Positions 1-5,839 of a stretch of 5,839 bases of DNA are shown piece after piece. Every line of letters begins with the position of its first letter. Position 1 is the first letter of the stretch. The DNA comes from Allobrachymonas sp. (GTDB lineage Bacteria > Pseudomonadota > Gammaproteobacteria > Burkholderiales > Burkholderiaceae_C). The position numbers were made by a program, and so were the translations under genes. The stretch lies in the NCBI GenBank assembly GCA_017996515.1, contig JAGOGU010000093.1, positions 1 through 5,839 on the forward strand, read 5' to 3'. The notes beneath the pieces are model-generated. The model did no database searches, was not told the DNA's origin, and worked only from the letters and a program-made list of their open reading frames with translations.

Positions 1-251
1 CTCTGAAGCGCACCTTGATTGGCAAGGTGGTAAGCGACAAGCGCAACAAAACCGTGACCGTGATGATCGAGCGTCGCGTGATGCACCCGATCTACGGCAA
101 GATCGTGATCAAAACGAGCAAGTACCACGCCCACGATGAAAAGGGCGAGTACAAACTCGGCGACATCATCGAAATCACGGAAGGCCGTCCCATCTCCAAA
201 ACCAAGAGCTGGGTCGCTACCCGTTTGGTGCAAAAAGCCAGCGTGGTATAA
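1..251 (+). CDS. rpsQ: 30S ribosomal protein S17 (5'-truncated by window edge)
   Basis: S17 is a primary 16S rRNA-binding protein of the small ribosomal subunit, made in the cytoplasm from the S10 ribosomal-protein cluster. The frame is open from base 3 and ends at TAA 249-251, giving about 82 residues. The family is usually about 85-90 residues, so only a few N-terminal residues and the true start are missing. Diagnostic stretches are visible: [13 protein letters not shown] near the N-terminus, the TVTV strand, [18 protein letters not shown], the GDIIEI strand and [11 protein letters not shown] near the C-terminus. The TTG at 15-17 is not the start, because conserved residues (LKRT) lie upstream of it. 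A strong terminator follows 39 bases after the stop, so this is the last gene of its transcript. Identity is essentially certain; the organism assignment (Burkholderiales) is inferred from sequence resemblance. Confidence 0.97.
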   Translation, partial: LKRTLIGKVVSDKRNKTVTVMIERRVMHPIYGKIVIKTSKYHAHDEKGEYKLGDIIEITEGRPISKTKSWVATRLVQKASVV

Positions 252-290
252 GCCACGGCAAGCACGATTGCACCACTGGCGCAAGCCATG

Positions 291-318
291 AAAATGCCCC
301 GGAAACGGGGCATTTTTT
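291..318 (+). terminator. Intrinsic terminator after rpsQ
   Basis: An 11-bp perfect stem (291-301 with 306-316) closes on a GAAA tetraloop (302-305). It has a GC-rich core (GCCCCG/CGGGGC) and the T-run 313-318. The A-tract at 291-294 pairs with part of the T-run, so the hairpin could also act in the opposite direction. It marks the 3' end of the S10-type ribosomal transcript. Confidence 0.93.
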
Positions 319-326
319 ATGGGTAG

Positions 327-840
327 ATGGTCTTCATAATTTTCCAATGCGGAGCCTATGAGGCAAAAAAGCGCGTCATCGGCGTTGCCAATACGCGCCA
401 CGGTGCATGGGCTATTGCCGTGCTTGGCACCTTGCCAGCACGTCTTTCCTTGCTCGACCTCGTTCGAAAAAAGCATAAACAACGCTGATGCCGTGCTGTA
501 GTCGCCTAGAACCCGTAGGCTACGCGCATTGGCACCATACCCAAAGCTGATCGTGCTGGATGAATCTGTTTCCAGCCTGGACTTGACCCTGCAAATTCAG
601 TTGCGGGACTTGCGAAAATGCCGGGCATGGCCTACCCCGTTTCATCACCTACGATTTGCGTTTGGTCAGGTGCTTTTGCGATCGAGTGGCGGTGGTGCTG
701 GCCAATGCATACATTGGTGAAAGAGGCAAAGGATTCTGCGTATGTGGCTATTCAATTGCAATACCTCATGGCGCGCAAATTGCAGGATGCCATTTTGCCT
801 GCACGACCCCTTGGCAAGAATGAACGGGTGCGTCTGCACT
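327..840 (+). pseudogene. nikE: Decayed NikE-type nickel/peptide ABC transporter ATPase (3' half, multiply frameshifted)
   Basis: This is a non-functional remnant of an ABC ATPase; in the intact family it energises nickel import with NikABCD. No single frame is open, but family motifs occur in the right order. Frame 3 has a possible MVF of 'MVFQD' (327-335) and a Q-loop-region-like VIGVANTRH (375-401), running to a TGA at 486. Frame 2 has SRLEPVGYA (500-526), resembling the 'QLQRVxLA' that follows the signature motif. Frame 1 has RALAPYPK, Walker B LIVLDE (547-564, catalytic Glu codon 562-564) and D-loop SSLDL (571-585). Frame 3 has GMAY (624-635). Frame 2 has the H-loop region FITYDLRLV (641-667), where the switch His is Tyr (650-652), and then CDRVAVVLAN. 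Frame 3 has LQDAILPARP (about 780-809), matching the NikE C-terminal 'LQNAVLPA'. The DLRLV and LDLxLQ wording favours NikE over DppF/OppF. Walker A and the N-terminal half are absent, so this is a fragment. Exact ends are uncertain. Confidence 0.72.
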
Positions 841-893
841 TGACGTTTTGTGAGCTACATTCTGTTTTCGCCTGAGTTGCATGGCCTTGGCTG

Positions 894-2282
894 TTAATTG
901 CCGGCAGATACAGTTTTTCCCTGTGCGCATTCTTCGCGGGCGCGTTGGCGAAAACGATTGGAAGCGAAGTGATAAAACGGTTCCGGGCAAAAACGGCGGG
1001 CGATCATTGAGGCCAGAATGGCCGCAATCAGCATCCAGAACAGCAAATCCTGGCTACCAGTCATTTCCATGACAACGACGCTGGCTGTAAGCGGTGCCTG
1101 TGTGGCGGCAGACAGAAAGGCCGTCATGCAAAGGAGTGCCAGAACGTCAATAATGGTCAATGAGCCGGTTATTTGGGCAATGTGCGTGCCCAGCAAGGTG
1201 CCGATTGTCAGTGACGGCGTGAAGATGCCACCAGGAATACCTGCCCAGTAAGACAGAATGGTTGCCAGCCATTTTGCACCGGCCAATCCATACCCTGTTT
1301 CCGTTTGCCTGTGCAAGGCATTGGCAGCCGCTTCATAACCGGTGCCATAAGTCAGTCCGTTGCAGGAATAACCCAAAAACGCCAATGCCAAGCCGAATAT
1401 ACCTGCCAACAACACAGGGTGTGCACGCATCCAGTTGCGCCAAGCGGTGGGAGCCAACCATGTGGCGCCTTTGCTGAGGAAAAGAGAGAACAGCCCCCCG
1501 CATATGCCGCATACCAGGGCACAAAGCAAAACCCAACCAAGCATATTGGTGGTGGCGTGCCCATCAAAACCTGAAAAATACGTATGGTTGCCTTCAATGG
1601 CAACCAGAATAAAACCGGAAGCTAATACGCTGATGAAAATTTGCCGTTCCCAGCGCAAGGCAACGGAGCGCCCCAGTTCTTCGATGGCGAATACAACTCC
1701 GGCCAACGGAGCGTTGAATGCAGCCGCCAGCCCACCCGCGGCGCCAGCGGCCAGCAAGTCGTTTTCGCGCAGGCCTTTGAACGACAGGTTGTATTTTTTG
1801 CACCATCGCCCCCAGGAAGCCATGACCGCAGCACCTACCTGAACGGATGGCCCTTCTCGCCCAATGGACGCGCCTGCAAGCATGCCCAGGAAGGTCAGAG
1901 GGATTTTCAGCAATGTCTGCCCTATAGGAAGCAGTCGGTTCTTGGGCGCCCCCGCTGGCAGAGAGAGTGCGGCAAGAACTTGGGGAATACCGCTGCCTGC
2001 TGTATAGGGGGCAAAGCGACCGGTAAGCCAGCGCAGCAGCATCATTGCAAGGGGAAGAACAAAAAAAGCAGCCAAGGGGTAGGCTTGCGTCCAGCGATGG
2101 TTTAATGCCAGTGCAAACTCTGCCAGATAGGCAAACCCGAGAGAAACCAGAGCAACCAAGGTTGCGCCTGTCAACAGCAAAGCCAAGGCAATGGTTTTTC
2201 GAGACAGACGCTGGGTTTGTTTTAACCAACGGGCAAGTCTTCTCCCTGCACGACTACTGACAAGGGCGATCGGTCGTTTCAT
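894..2282 (-). CDS. CLC-family chloride channel / Cl-/H+ antiporter
   Basis: This inner-membrane protein moves chloride, most likely coupled to proton counter-transport as in E. coli ClC-ec1. Read from ATG 2282 it has 462 residues, the usual bacterial CLC length. The selectivity-filter signatures are present in order: GSGIP at about 96-100; GREGP with gating Glu at about 143 (ClC-ec1 E148); an IEE pair whose second Glu at about 202 corresponds to the internal proton-transfer Glu E203; GGIFTP at about 351-356; and a Tyr at about 437 in PFYHF, matching Y445. Retention of both glutamates argues for an exchanger rather than a pure channel. No CBS domains follow. The frame stays open another 62 codons upstream to ATG 2468. 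I chose 2282 because the added segment is unlike the family N-terminus, a possible -10 box lies inside it, and the protein then begins with a basic stretch before the first helix. No start has a good Shine-Dalgarno sequence. GC looks lower by eye than in the MFS and methyltransferase genes. Confidence 0.93.
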   Translation of the reverse strand: MKRPIALVSSRAGRRLARWLKQTQRLSRKTIALALLLTGATLVALVSLGFAYLAEFALALNHRWTQAYPLAAFFVLPLAMMLLRWLTGRFAPYTAGSGIPQVLAALSLPAGAPKNRLLPIGQTLLKIPLTFLGMLAGASIGREGPSVQVGAAVMASWGRWCKKYNLSFKGLRENDLLAAGAAGGLAAAFNAPLAGVVFAIEELGRSVALRWERQIFISVLASGFILVAIEGNHTYFSGFDGHATTNMLGWVLLCALVCGICGGLFSLFLSKGATWLAPTAWRNWMRAHPVLLAGIFGLALAFLGYSCNGLTYGTGYEAAANALHRQTETGYGLAGAKWLATILSYWAGIPGGIFTPSLTIGTLLGTHIAQITGSLTIIDVLALLCMTAFLSAATQAPLTASVVVMEMTGSQDLLFWMLIAAILASMIARRFCPEPFYHFASNRFRQRAREECAQGKTVSAGN

Positions 2283-2312
2283 GAGAAGGGGTGTGTGAGA
2301 AAGATTGTGTGC

Positions 2313-2318
2313 ATTGTA
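2313..2318 (-). promoter_or_regulatory. Possible -10 box for the CLC gene
   Basis: Read on the minus strand this is TACAAT, 5 of 6 matches to TATAAT. It would place transcription start about 20-25 bases before ATG 2282. No convincing -35 hexamer is seen about 17 bases upstream, so the promoter is weak or activator-dependent. The gap between the MFS stop and this gene (2283-2498) shows no other clear element. Confidence 0.3.
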
Positions 2319-2498
2319 AAGGGGGGCATATTTTTTACGCATGATTGCTGGCTGTGCGTAGCCGGCAAACGCAGTCTCTGCTACGGTGCTGCTGCGCTTT
2401 GCTATAAATCCACGCTCCGTCCGTCTTGTGTGAAAAATCAATTGGCAGGGTCCAAGATTCTTCCGCATTTGGCTTGAAAGGGATTTAGTGCCTGGCTT

Positions 2499-4010
2499 TC
2501 AGCATGTTCTAGATTTCGGGGTCTCATCTGTCTTTTTCCCTCCCGCTAACGGGAGAGGGACGATGATGGCTTTTTCCTGCCCCAGTTTGTAGCGCACGAT
2601 CAGCAGCACGATGATGCCCGCGCTGAACGCCAGCAGCAAAATGGTGACGAACCAGGGCATGGCCACGTGCACGCCATGCGTGCCTTTGCCCAGCAGTGCG
2701 CCAATGCCGGTGCTGCCCAACAGCACGGCCAAGCCGCCAAAGGAGTTGAGCAGCCCGTAGTAGGCGCCCAGCCGCCGCTCATGGGCCAGGCGCGCCACCA
2801 AATCGGCAGTGAACGGGCTGGCCAGCATTTTGCCCAGGGTAAACAGCACAATCATGGCCAAGGCAGGCGCAATCGACCACGGCTGGGGCAAGGGCAGCAC
2901 CAAGCTGGCCAACGCAATAGCGGCAAAGCCTGCCGCCATGATGGAAAAGCCCGCAGGAATGGCACGCTGCCAGCGCAGCTTGCGGCGCGCCCAAGCGGTG
3001 AGCCACACCTGCCCCACGATCACCATGCCCGCGCTGATGGCCATCAGCACGCCCAGCATGTTGTCGTTGCCCATGGAGCGCTTCAACTCTACCGGTAAGG
3101 CCAGATACAGCTGGTTGTAGGCCAGCAGATAGGTACTGTTGGCCAGCGCAAACCACAGAAACATGCGGTTGTTGAGCACTTCGCCCCAACCCTGGAGGAC
3201 GGATTCGTTTTTGTGCAGCGGTGCAATGGCGGGGAACAGAAAGTAATAGGCCAGCCACACGCAAACAAAAATGCCTGCTGCCACCAGGCAGGCAAAGCGG
3301 TAGTTCACCAGCAGCAACAGCGTGCCGATCAGCGGCCCCAAGGTAGCGCCGGTTTGCAGCGCCACCGAGCCCATGGCAAACACCTGCGTGCGCGGCAGGC
3401 CGGTGCTTTGTTCCACTTCGCCCGCGGCACGGGCGATGGACGATTCCACCGCAGGCGAGAACAGGGCCGCGGCAAAGCCGATCAGCACCACGCCCGCCAC
3501 CACGCCTGCCAGCTGCGTGCTCAGGCCCAGCAGCACAAAGCCTGCAATGCGAATGGGGATGCCGATCAGGATGATGGCGCGCGGGCCGTAGCGGTCGGTG
3601 AGCGTGCCGCCCAGCACGAACAGCCCCTGTTGCGAGAAAGAGCGTAGCCCCAGAATCAGGCCGATGGTGGCGCCCGCCAGCCCCAGCGATTCGCCCAGAT
3701 AGGTGGCCAGATAGGGCAGCACCATGTAAAAGCCGATGTTGAAAAACAGTTGCGTCACCAGCAGCAACTGCACATAGGTGGGCAGGCTGGCAAAGTCGCG
3801 CAGCACACTAAACCGCTCTGTGAGGCGGAATAAGGATGGAGCAGCACCAAGCTTGCGAGCTACAGGGGTGCCGGGCGCGCAAGCCTCGCCGCTCGTTGGG
3901 ACGGTGTGCGGGCCGCTGGCAGATGCTGTGGCATCTGGCGCAGCAGCCGGGGCAAGCGCTTTATGCTTTGGGTGCATACCCCCACACCACATAGGTTTCG
4001 CCGTCGTCAT
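2499..4010 (-). CDS. MFS transporter, DHA1/MdtH-like
   Basis: This major facilitator superfamily protein probably exports a small molecule across the inner membrane by proton antiport. From ATG 4010 it has 503 residues, with about a dozen hydrophobic helices starting near residue 80. MFS motif A reads GGTLTDRYGPR at about 134-144, just after LGLRSFSQQG, which resembles the same region of E. coli MdtH (LGLRQFIQQG). The first ~75 residues are Ala/Pro/Thr-rich and have no MdtH counterpart, so the real start may be ATG 3977 or even GTG 3806. None has a strong Shine-Dalgarno sequence. It overlaps the 3' end of the upstream methyltransferase by 50 bases (17 from 3977), which supports co-transcription and perhaps translational coupling. 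The hydrophilic tail is partly encoded by a palindrome (2537-2560). The substrate cannot be read from the sequence; the neighbouring methyltransferase suggests a methylated product. Confidence 0.9.
   Translation of the reverse strand: MTTAKPMWCGGMHPKHKALAPAAAPDATASASGPHTVPTSGEACAPGTPVARKLGAAPSLFRLTERFSVLRDFASLPTYVQLLLVTQLFFNIGFYMVLPYLATYLGESLGLAGATIGLILGLRSFSQQGLFVLGGTLTDRYGPRAIILIGIPIRIAGFVLLGLSTQLAGVVAGVVLIGFAAALFSPAVESSIARAAGEVEQSTGLPRTQVFAMGSVALQTGATLGPLIGTLLLLVNYRFACLVAAGIFVCVWLAYYFLFPAIAPLHKNESVLQGWGEVLNNRMFLWFALANSTYLLAYNQLYLALPVELKRSMGNDNMLGVLMAISAGMVIVGQVWLTAWARRKLRWQRAIPAGFSIMAAGFAAIALASLVLPLPQPWSIAPALAMIVLFTLGKMLASPFTADLVARLAHERRLGAYYGLLNSFGGLAVLLGSTGIGALLGKGTHGVHVAMPWFVTILLLAFSAGIIVLLIVRYKLGQEKAIIVPLPLAGGKKTDETPKSRTC
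2537..2560. repeat. REP-like imperfect palindrome inside the MFS 3' end
   Basis: TCCC-TCCCG (2537-2545), loop CTAA (2546-2549) and CGGGA-GA-GGGA (2550-2560) form a GC-rich stem with a 2-base bulge (2555-2556). It resembles the CCCTCTCCCG-type palindromes scattered between genes in many proteobacteria. Here it lies in frame and encodes the VPLPLAGG part of the MFS tail. Neither strand has a T-run after it, so it is not a standard intrinsic terminator, though a stem here could stabilise the mRNA 3' end. Confidence 0.6.
3920..3937. repeat. Small hairpin at the methyltransferase/MFS junction
   Basis: This is a perfect 7-bp inverted repeat, CAGATGC and GCATCTG, around a 4-base loop. It lies 24 bases beyond the methyltransferase stop, within the Ala/Pro-rich start of the MFS frame. 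A second 7-bp repeat (GCTTGCG 3851-3857, CGCAAGC 3878-3884) lies further on. No T-run follows either. They could be intercistronic RNA structures if the MFS protein starts later than annotated, or may be chance. Confidence 0.35.
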
Positions 4011-5517
4011 GTTCCGTGCCCATGGTGCGCAGGTTCATGGCTTCGACTTCTTTCAGCGGGCGCCATTGCACGTTTTCGTAGCCGGCCGCTTCCAGCAGGG
4101 CGGCGACTTTAGGCGCGTCGTTGTCGGTCATCAGTGGCAGGTTGTTGCGGGTGCGGGCGTTGTACACCTCGTACCACAGGTCGTACCAAGGCTTGCCCAC
4201 GTAGTCGCTCTGGTTCCAGCCTTTGGCATACCAGGTGCCGTCAAACACGGCCATGAGCGCGCCGGGCTTGAGCAATTCTTTGGCGGTGGTGAGCGTGCGC
4301 ATGGGGTCGGGCAGCGTCCAGAACAGGTAGCGGCTCACGATGGCGTCGTACGATTTGGGGGAGCCCGTGGGATGGGTGGCGTTGCCCAGTTCAAAGGTGA
4401 CGTTCAGCCCTTTGGATTGGGCATCTTCGCGCGCGCGCTTGAGCATGTTTTCGGCCATGTCGATGCCGCGCACCTGATAGCCCATGCCCGCGAGGTTGAC
4501 ACTGACAAAACCCGGCCCGCAGCCCAGATCCAGCACATTGGCGGGCGCAGGCGGCATGACGCTGGCAAACTCTTTGCGCCATGCGGCATAAGCGGCTTCG
4601 CGGTCATAGCCCGGGGGGTGCATGGAATCGGTGTCGTACTCCTGCGAGCGCTGGGGGTCGTTCCAGTAATTCGATACCTGATCGCTGACCGAGGTTTTGT
4701 TCTGCTCGATGAACTTGCGCCCCTTGACGCCCATCAGCACGCGGTCGTCAAAGCGTTGCCAGATGGTGCCCACTTCGGTGCAGCCCGCCTGGCGCAGCGC
4801 CAGCATGTGCAGCGAAAGGGTGTTGAGGTTGGCGTCGTGGCGGCTGCCATAACGCGTGTCGGCATCGGCCTGGCGGCGCGCGCGCTCGGCAAAGGCGGCT
4901 TGCAGGGCGGGTTGCTGCTCGGCGGCTTGCCACCAGCGGTCCCAATCCATCACGTTAGATTGCGCCAGGGCGAGTTTGAGGGCGCGGTCTTTGTCGGCCT
5001 CGGCCAGGTGGATGGAGATGCGATCCGTGCGGTCATAGGCTAGATGGTCGCCGTTGAGGATGATGCCGCCTTCGGGCATGCAGGTGGCGATATCGGCATA
5101 CACCTGGATGAGCTGCTCGGGGCGCAGCCAGTGCAGCGCCGTGGTGGATACGGCGGCATCAATCTGTTGCGCAGGCAATTGCGCCATCCAGTTGGGCGCG
5201 CGCATATCGGCATCCACAATCGTGACGCGGTCGCCAAACCGCGCCAAAGACTGGTGCGCCATGGCCAGCAGCACGGGGTCGGTATCGACCGCAATGGCCT
5301 TGGCCAGCGGAAAGGCATCCAGAATGCGCTGCGTCAGCGAGCCGGGGCCGCAACCCAAATCCACAAAGGTGAAGCTGGTGCCCACATGGTCGCCCAGCGC
5401 CTGAATCATGACGTTGAAGCGATCTTCGCGAAACGCGATATAGGCGGTTTGCTGCTTGTCCCACGAGTCCAGCAGGGCAGTCCAGTTGACGGTGGTTGGT
5501 GGGGTCGAGGTGTCCAT
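3961..5517 (-). CDS. Tandem two-domain class I SAM-dependent methyltransferase
   Basis: This cytoplasmic enzyme of 518 residues contains two complete Rossmann-type methyltransferase domains, each predicted to bind S-adenosylmethionine. Domain 1 (about 15-250) has motif I VDLGCGPG at 52-59, the acidic ribose-binding Asp of AVDTD at 78, IVDAD near 100-104 and HWL at 129-131. After a linker, domain 2 (about 275-518) starts with QVSNYWND and has VLDLGCGPG at 328-336, GIDMAEN near 351-357 with Asp 353, RYLFWTLPDP at 396-405 and the post-motif strand LKPGALMAVFDG at 416-427. A single such domain is usually about 200-270 residues, so this is a genuine fusion. No signal peptide or membrane segment is seen. 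Two ATGs are adjacent (5520, 5517); I chose 5517 because AAGGAG at 5523-5528 is 5 bases from it but only 2 from the first. It is the first gene of a likely operon with the MFS transporter. The substrate is unknown, probably a small molecule. Confidence 0.93.
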   Translation of the reverse strand: MDTSTPPTTVNWTALLDSWDKQQTAYIAFREDRFNVMIQALGDHVGTSFTFVDLGCGPGSLTQRILDAFPLAKAIAVDTDPVLLAMAHQSLARFGDRVTIVDADMRAPNWMAQLPAQQIDAAVSTTALHWLRPEQLIQVYADIATCMPEGGIILNGDHLAYDRTDRISIHLAEADKDRALKLALAQSNVMDWDRWWQAAEQQPALQAAFAERARRQADADTRYGSRHDANLNTLSLHMLALRQAGCTEVGTIWQRFDDRVLMGVKGRKFIEQNKTSVSDQVSNYWNDPQRSQEYDTDSMHPPGYDREAAYAAWRKEFASVMPPAPANVLDLGCGPGFVSVNLAGMGYQVRGIDMAENMLKRAREDAQSKGLNVTFELGNATHPTGSPKSYDAIVSRYLFWTLPDPMRTLTTAKELLKPGALMAVFDGTWYAKGWNQSDYVGKPWYDLWYEVYNARTRNNLPLMTDNDAPKVAALLEAAGYENVQWRPLKEVEAMNLRTMGTEHDDGETYVVWGYAPKA

Positions 5518-5522
5518 CATTT

Positions 5523-5528
5523 CTCCTT
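5523..5528 (-). promoter_or_regulatory. Shine-Dalgarno of the methyltransferase gene
   Basis: AAGGAG on the minus strand is the only strong ribosome-binding site seen for the three minus-strand genes with visible starts. It sits 2 bases before ATG 5520 and 5 before ATG 5517, so it favours the second ATG. Confidence 0.85.
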
Positions 5529-5548
5529 GGGTTTGAATCCGCGTACAA

Positions 5549-5638
5549 CATACAAAATGTCAATCGGCCACTGCGTGCTGCGCTAATGGCAGTATATGCA
5601 TATCAATATAGTAAATGATATTAAGTATATTTTGTATG
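5549..5638. repeat. Perfect 10-bp inverted repeat around an AT-rich island (operator candidate)
   Basis: CATACAAAAT (5549-5558) and its exact reverse complement ATTTTGTATG (5629-5638) lie 80 bp apart, centre to centre. Between them are the palindrome ATATGCATAT (5594-5603) and the repeat ATATCA-N10-TGATAT (5600-5605/5616-5621). The right arm lies between the predicted -35 and -10 boxes; the left arm lies in the predicted 5' leader. This layout suits a regulator that binds two sites, perhaps with DNA looping. The right arm includes GTATGA, the half-site of E. coli NikR operators, but no matching TCATAC is found at the required spacing. Confidence 0.6.
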
Positions 5639-5652
5639 AATAATGGAGGCAA
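5624..5652 (-). promoter_or_regulatory. Predicted sigma70 promoter of the methyltransferase-MFS unit
   Basis: On the minus strand, TTGCCT (5652-5647; 4 of 6 to TTGACA) and TATACT (5629-5624; 5 of 6 to TATAAT) are separated by exactly 17 bases. Start of transcription would be near 5617, giving a leader of about 100 bases. A second TATACT (5596-5591) is nearer the gene but has no acceptable -35. A TTGACA at 5563-5558 has no good -10 and would start too close to the gene. Confidence 0.55.
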
Positions 5653-5712
5653 ATTTCCATTCTCAGTCATTGTTTTGTGGACAGATAACCTGCGCGTCGG
5701 GCTATTGTGGCG

Positions 5713-5839
5713 TCAGCCCATGATGGCAGGAAACATCTTTTTCAGCCCTTCGCTGATGACTTCCACGCTCAAAGACGCCAGCACCAAGCCCATCAGCCGA
5801 GTCATGACATTGATGCCGGTGCGCCCCATGAAGCGGGCG
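5713..5839 (-). CDS. MarC-family integral membrane protein (C-terminal end only)
   Basis: Only the last 41 residues lie in the window, ending at TGA 5715-5713; the 5' part runs past base 5839. The visible sequence begins ARFMGRTGINVMTRLMGL, continues into a hydrophobic stretch (VLASLSVEVI) and ends EGLKKMFPAIMG. The GRTGINVxTRLMGLxLA wording is characteristic of the last helix of the MarC (UPF0056) family of multi-spanning inner-membrane proteins, whose transport role is not well established. It is co-oriented with the methyltransferase gene, but about 195 bases and a separate predicted promoter lie between them. I see no clear hairpin terminator after its stop, so some read-through is possible. 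Confidence 0.82.
   Translation of the reverse strand, partial: ARFMGRTGINVMTRLMGLVLASLSVEVISEGLKKMFPAIMG

Noticed and set aside
1594..2229. A 211-codon open frame on the - strand in another frame of the CLC gene
   Set aside because: It overlaps the CLC gene on the same strand, has an atypical composition (many Cys, Arg, Ser) and no family motif, while the CLC frame carries all the functional residues.
2475..2501. 6-bp inverted repeat (TGAAAG/CTTTCA) at the MFS stop codon as a terminator
   Set aside because: The stem is short and AT-rich, the loop is 15 bases, and no T-run follows on the minus strand.
3778..5043. A 421-codon open frame on the + strand opposite the methyltransferase and MFS genes
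   Set aside because: It is antisense to two well-supported genes, and its translation is rich in Gly, His, Val and Ala as expected for the reverse frame of GC-rich coding DNA. No recognisable domain or ribosome-binding site is seen.
5535..5563. Promoter with perfect -35 TTGACA (5563-5558) near the methyltransferase
   Set aside because: At 17 bases the -10 would be GGATTC, a poor match, and transcription would start on top of the ribosome-binding site.
5040..5586. Open frames on both strands over the start of the methyltransferase
   Set aside because: They are out-of-frame shadows of domain 1; none has motifs or a credible start signal.
5634..5661. A NikR operator of the E. coli form GTATGA-N16-TCATAC
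   Set aside because: GTATGA is present at 5634-5639, but the partner position reads TCCATT, so the site is only half matched. I kept it as a remark, not a call.
1..5839. CRISPR array, tRNA/rRNA genes, insertion sequences or phage attachment sites
   Set aside because: I saw no regularly spaced direct repeats, no cloverleaf-like sequence with TTCGA arms in context, no transposase fragments and no terminal inverted repeats with target duplications.

Overview
The window looks like a Burkholderiales chromosome, probably Comamonadaceae or a close relative. The partial S17 protein at the left edge reads like S17 from that group, and the gene body from about 2500 to 5520 has GC-rich third positions typical of it. 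This placement rests on recognising protein sequences by eye, not on a search.

Layout: (1) 1-251, + strand: the 3' part of rpsQ (30S ribosomal protein S17), followed by a textbook intrinsic terminator at 291-318. The next gene is not rplN, so the S10 cluster ends here. (2) About 327-840, + strand: no intact gene, but a heavily frameshifted remnant of an ABC-transporter ATPase of the NikE (nickel import) type. Motifs appear in family order but hop between all three frames. (3) 894-2282, - strand: an intact CLC-family chloride channel or Cl-/H+ antiporter. (4) 2499-4010, - strand: an MFS (DHA1/MdtH-like) transporter whose 3' end contains an imperfect palindrome. (5) 3961-5517, - strand: an unusual protein with two tandem class I SAM-dependent methyltransferase domains. 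It lies directly upstream of, and overlaps, the MFS gene. (6) 5521-5712: an AT-rich regulatory region with a plausible sigma70 promoter and a perfect 10-bp inverted repeat whose arms are 80 bp apart, centre to centre. (7) 5713-5839, - strand: the C-terminal end of a MarC-family membrane protein, cut by the window edge.

How the genes may work together: the double methyltransferase and the MFS transporter look like one transcription unit, with the promoter at about 5624-5652. A simple reading is that the enzyme methylates a small molecule which the MFS protein exports. Because a NikE-type fossil lies about 3 kb downstream, a link to metal acquisition (a metallophore-like compound) is a testable but unproven idea. 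The CLC gene is co-oriented, but 216 bp separates it from the MFS gene and it may have its own weak promoter. S17 is a housekeeping gene unrelated to the rest.
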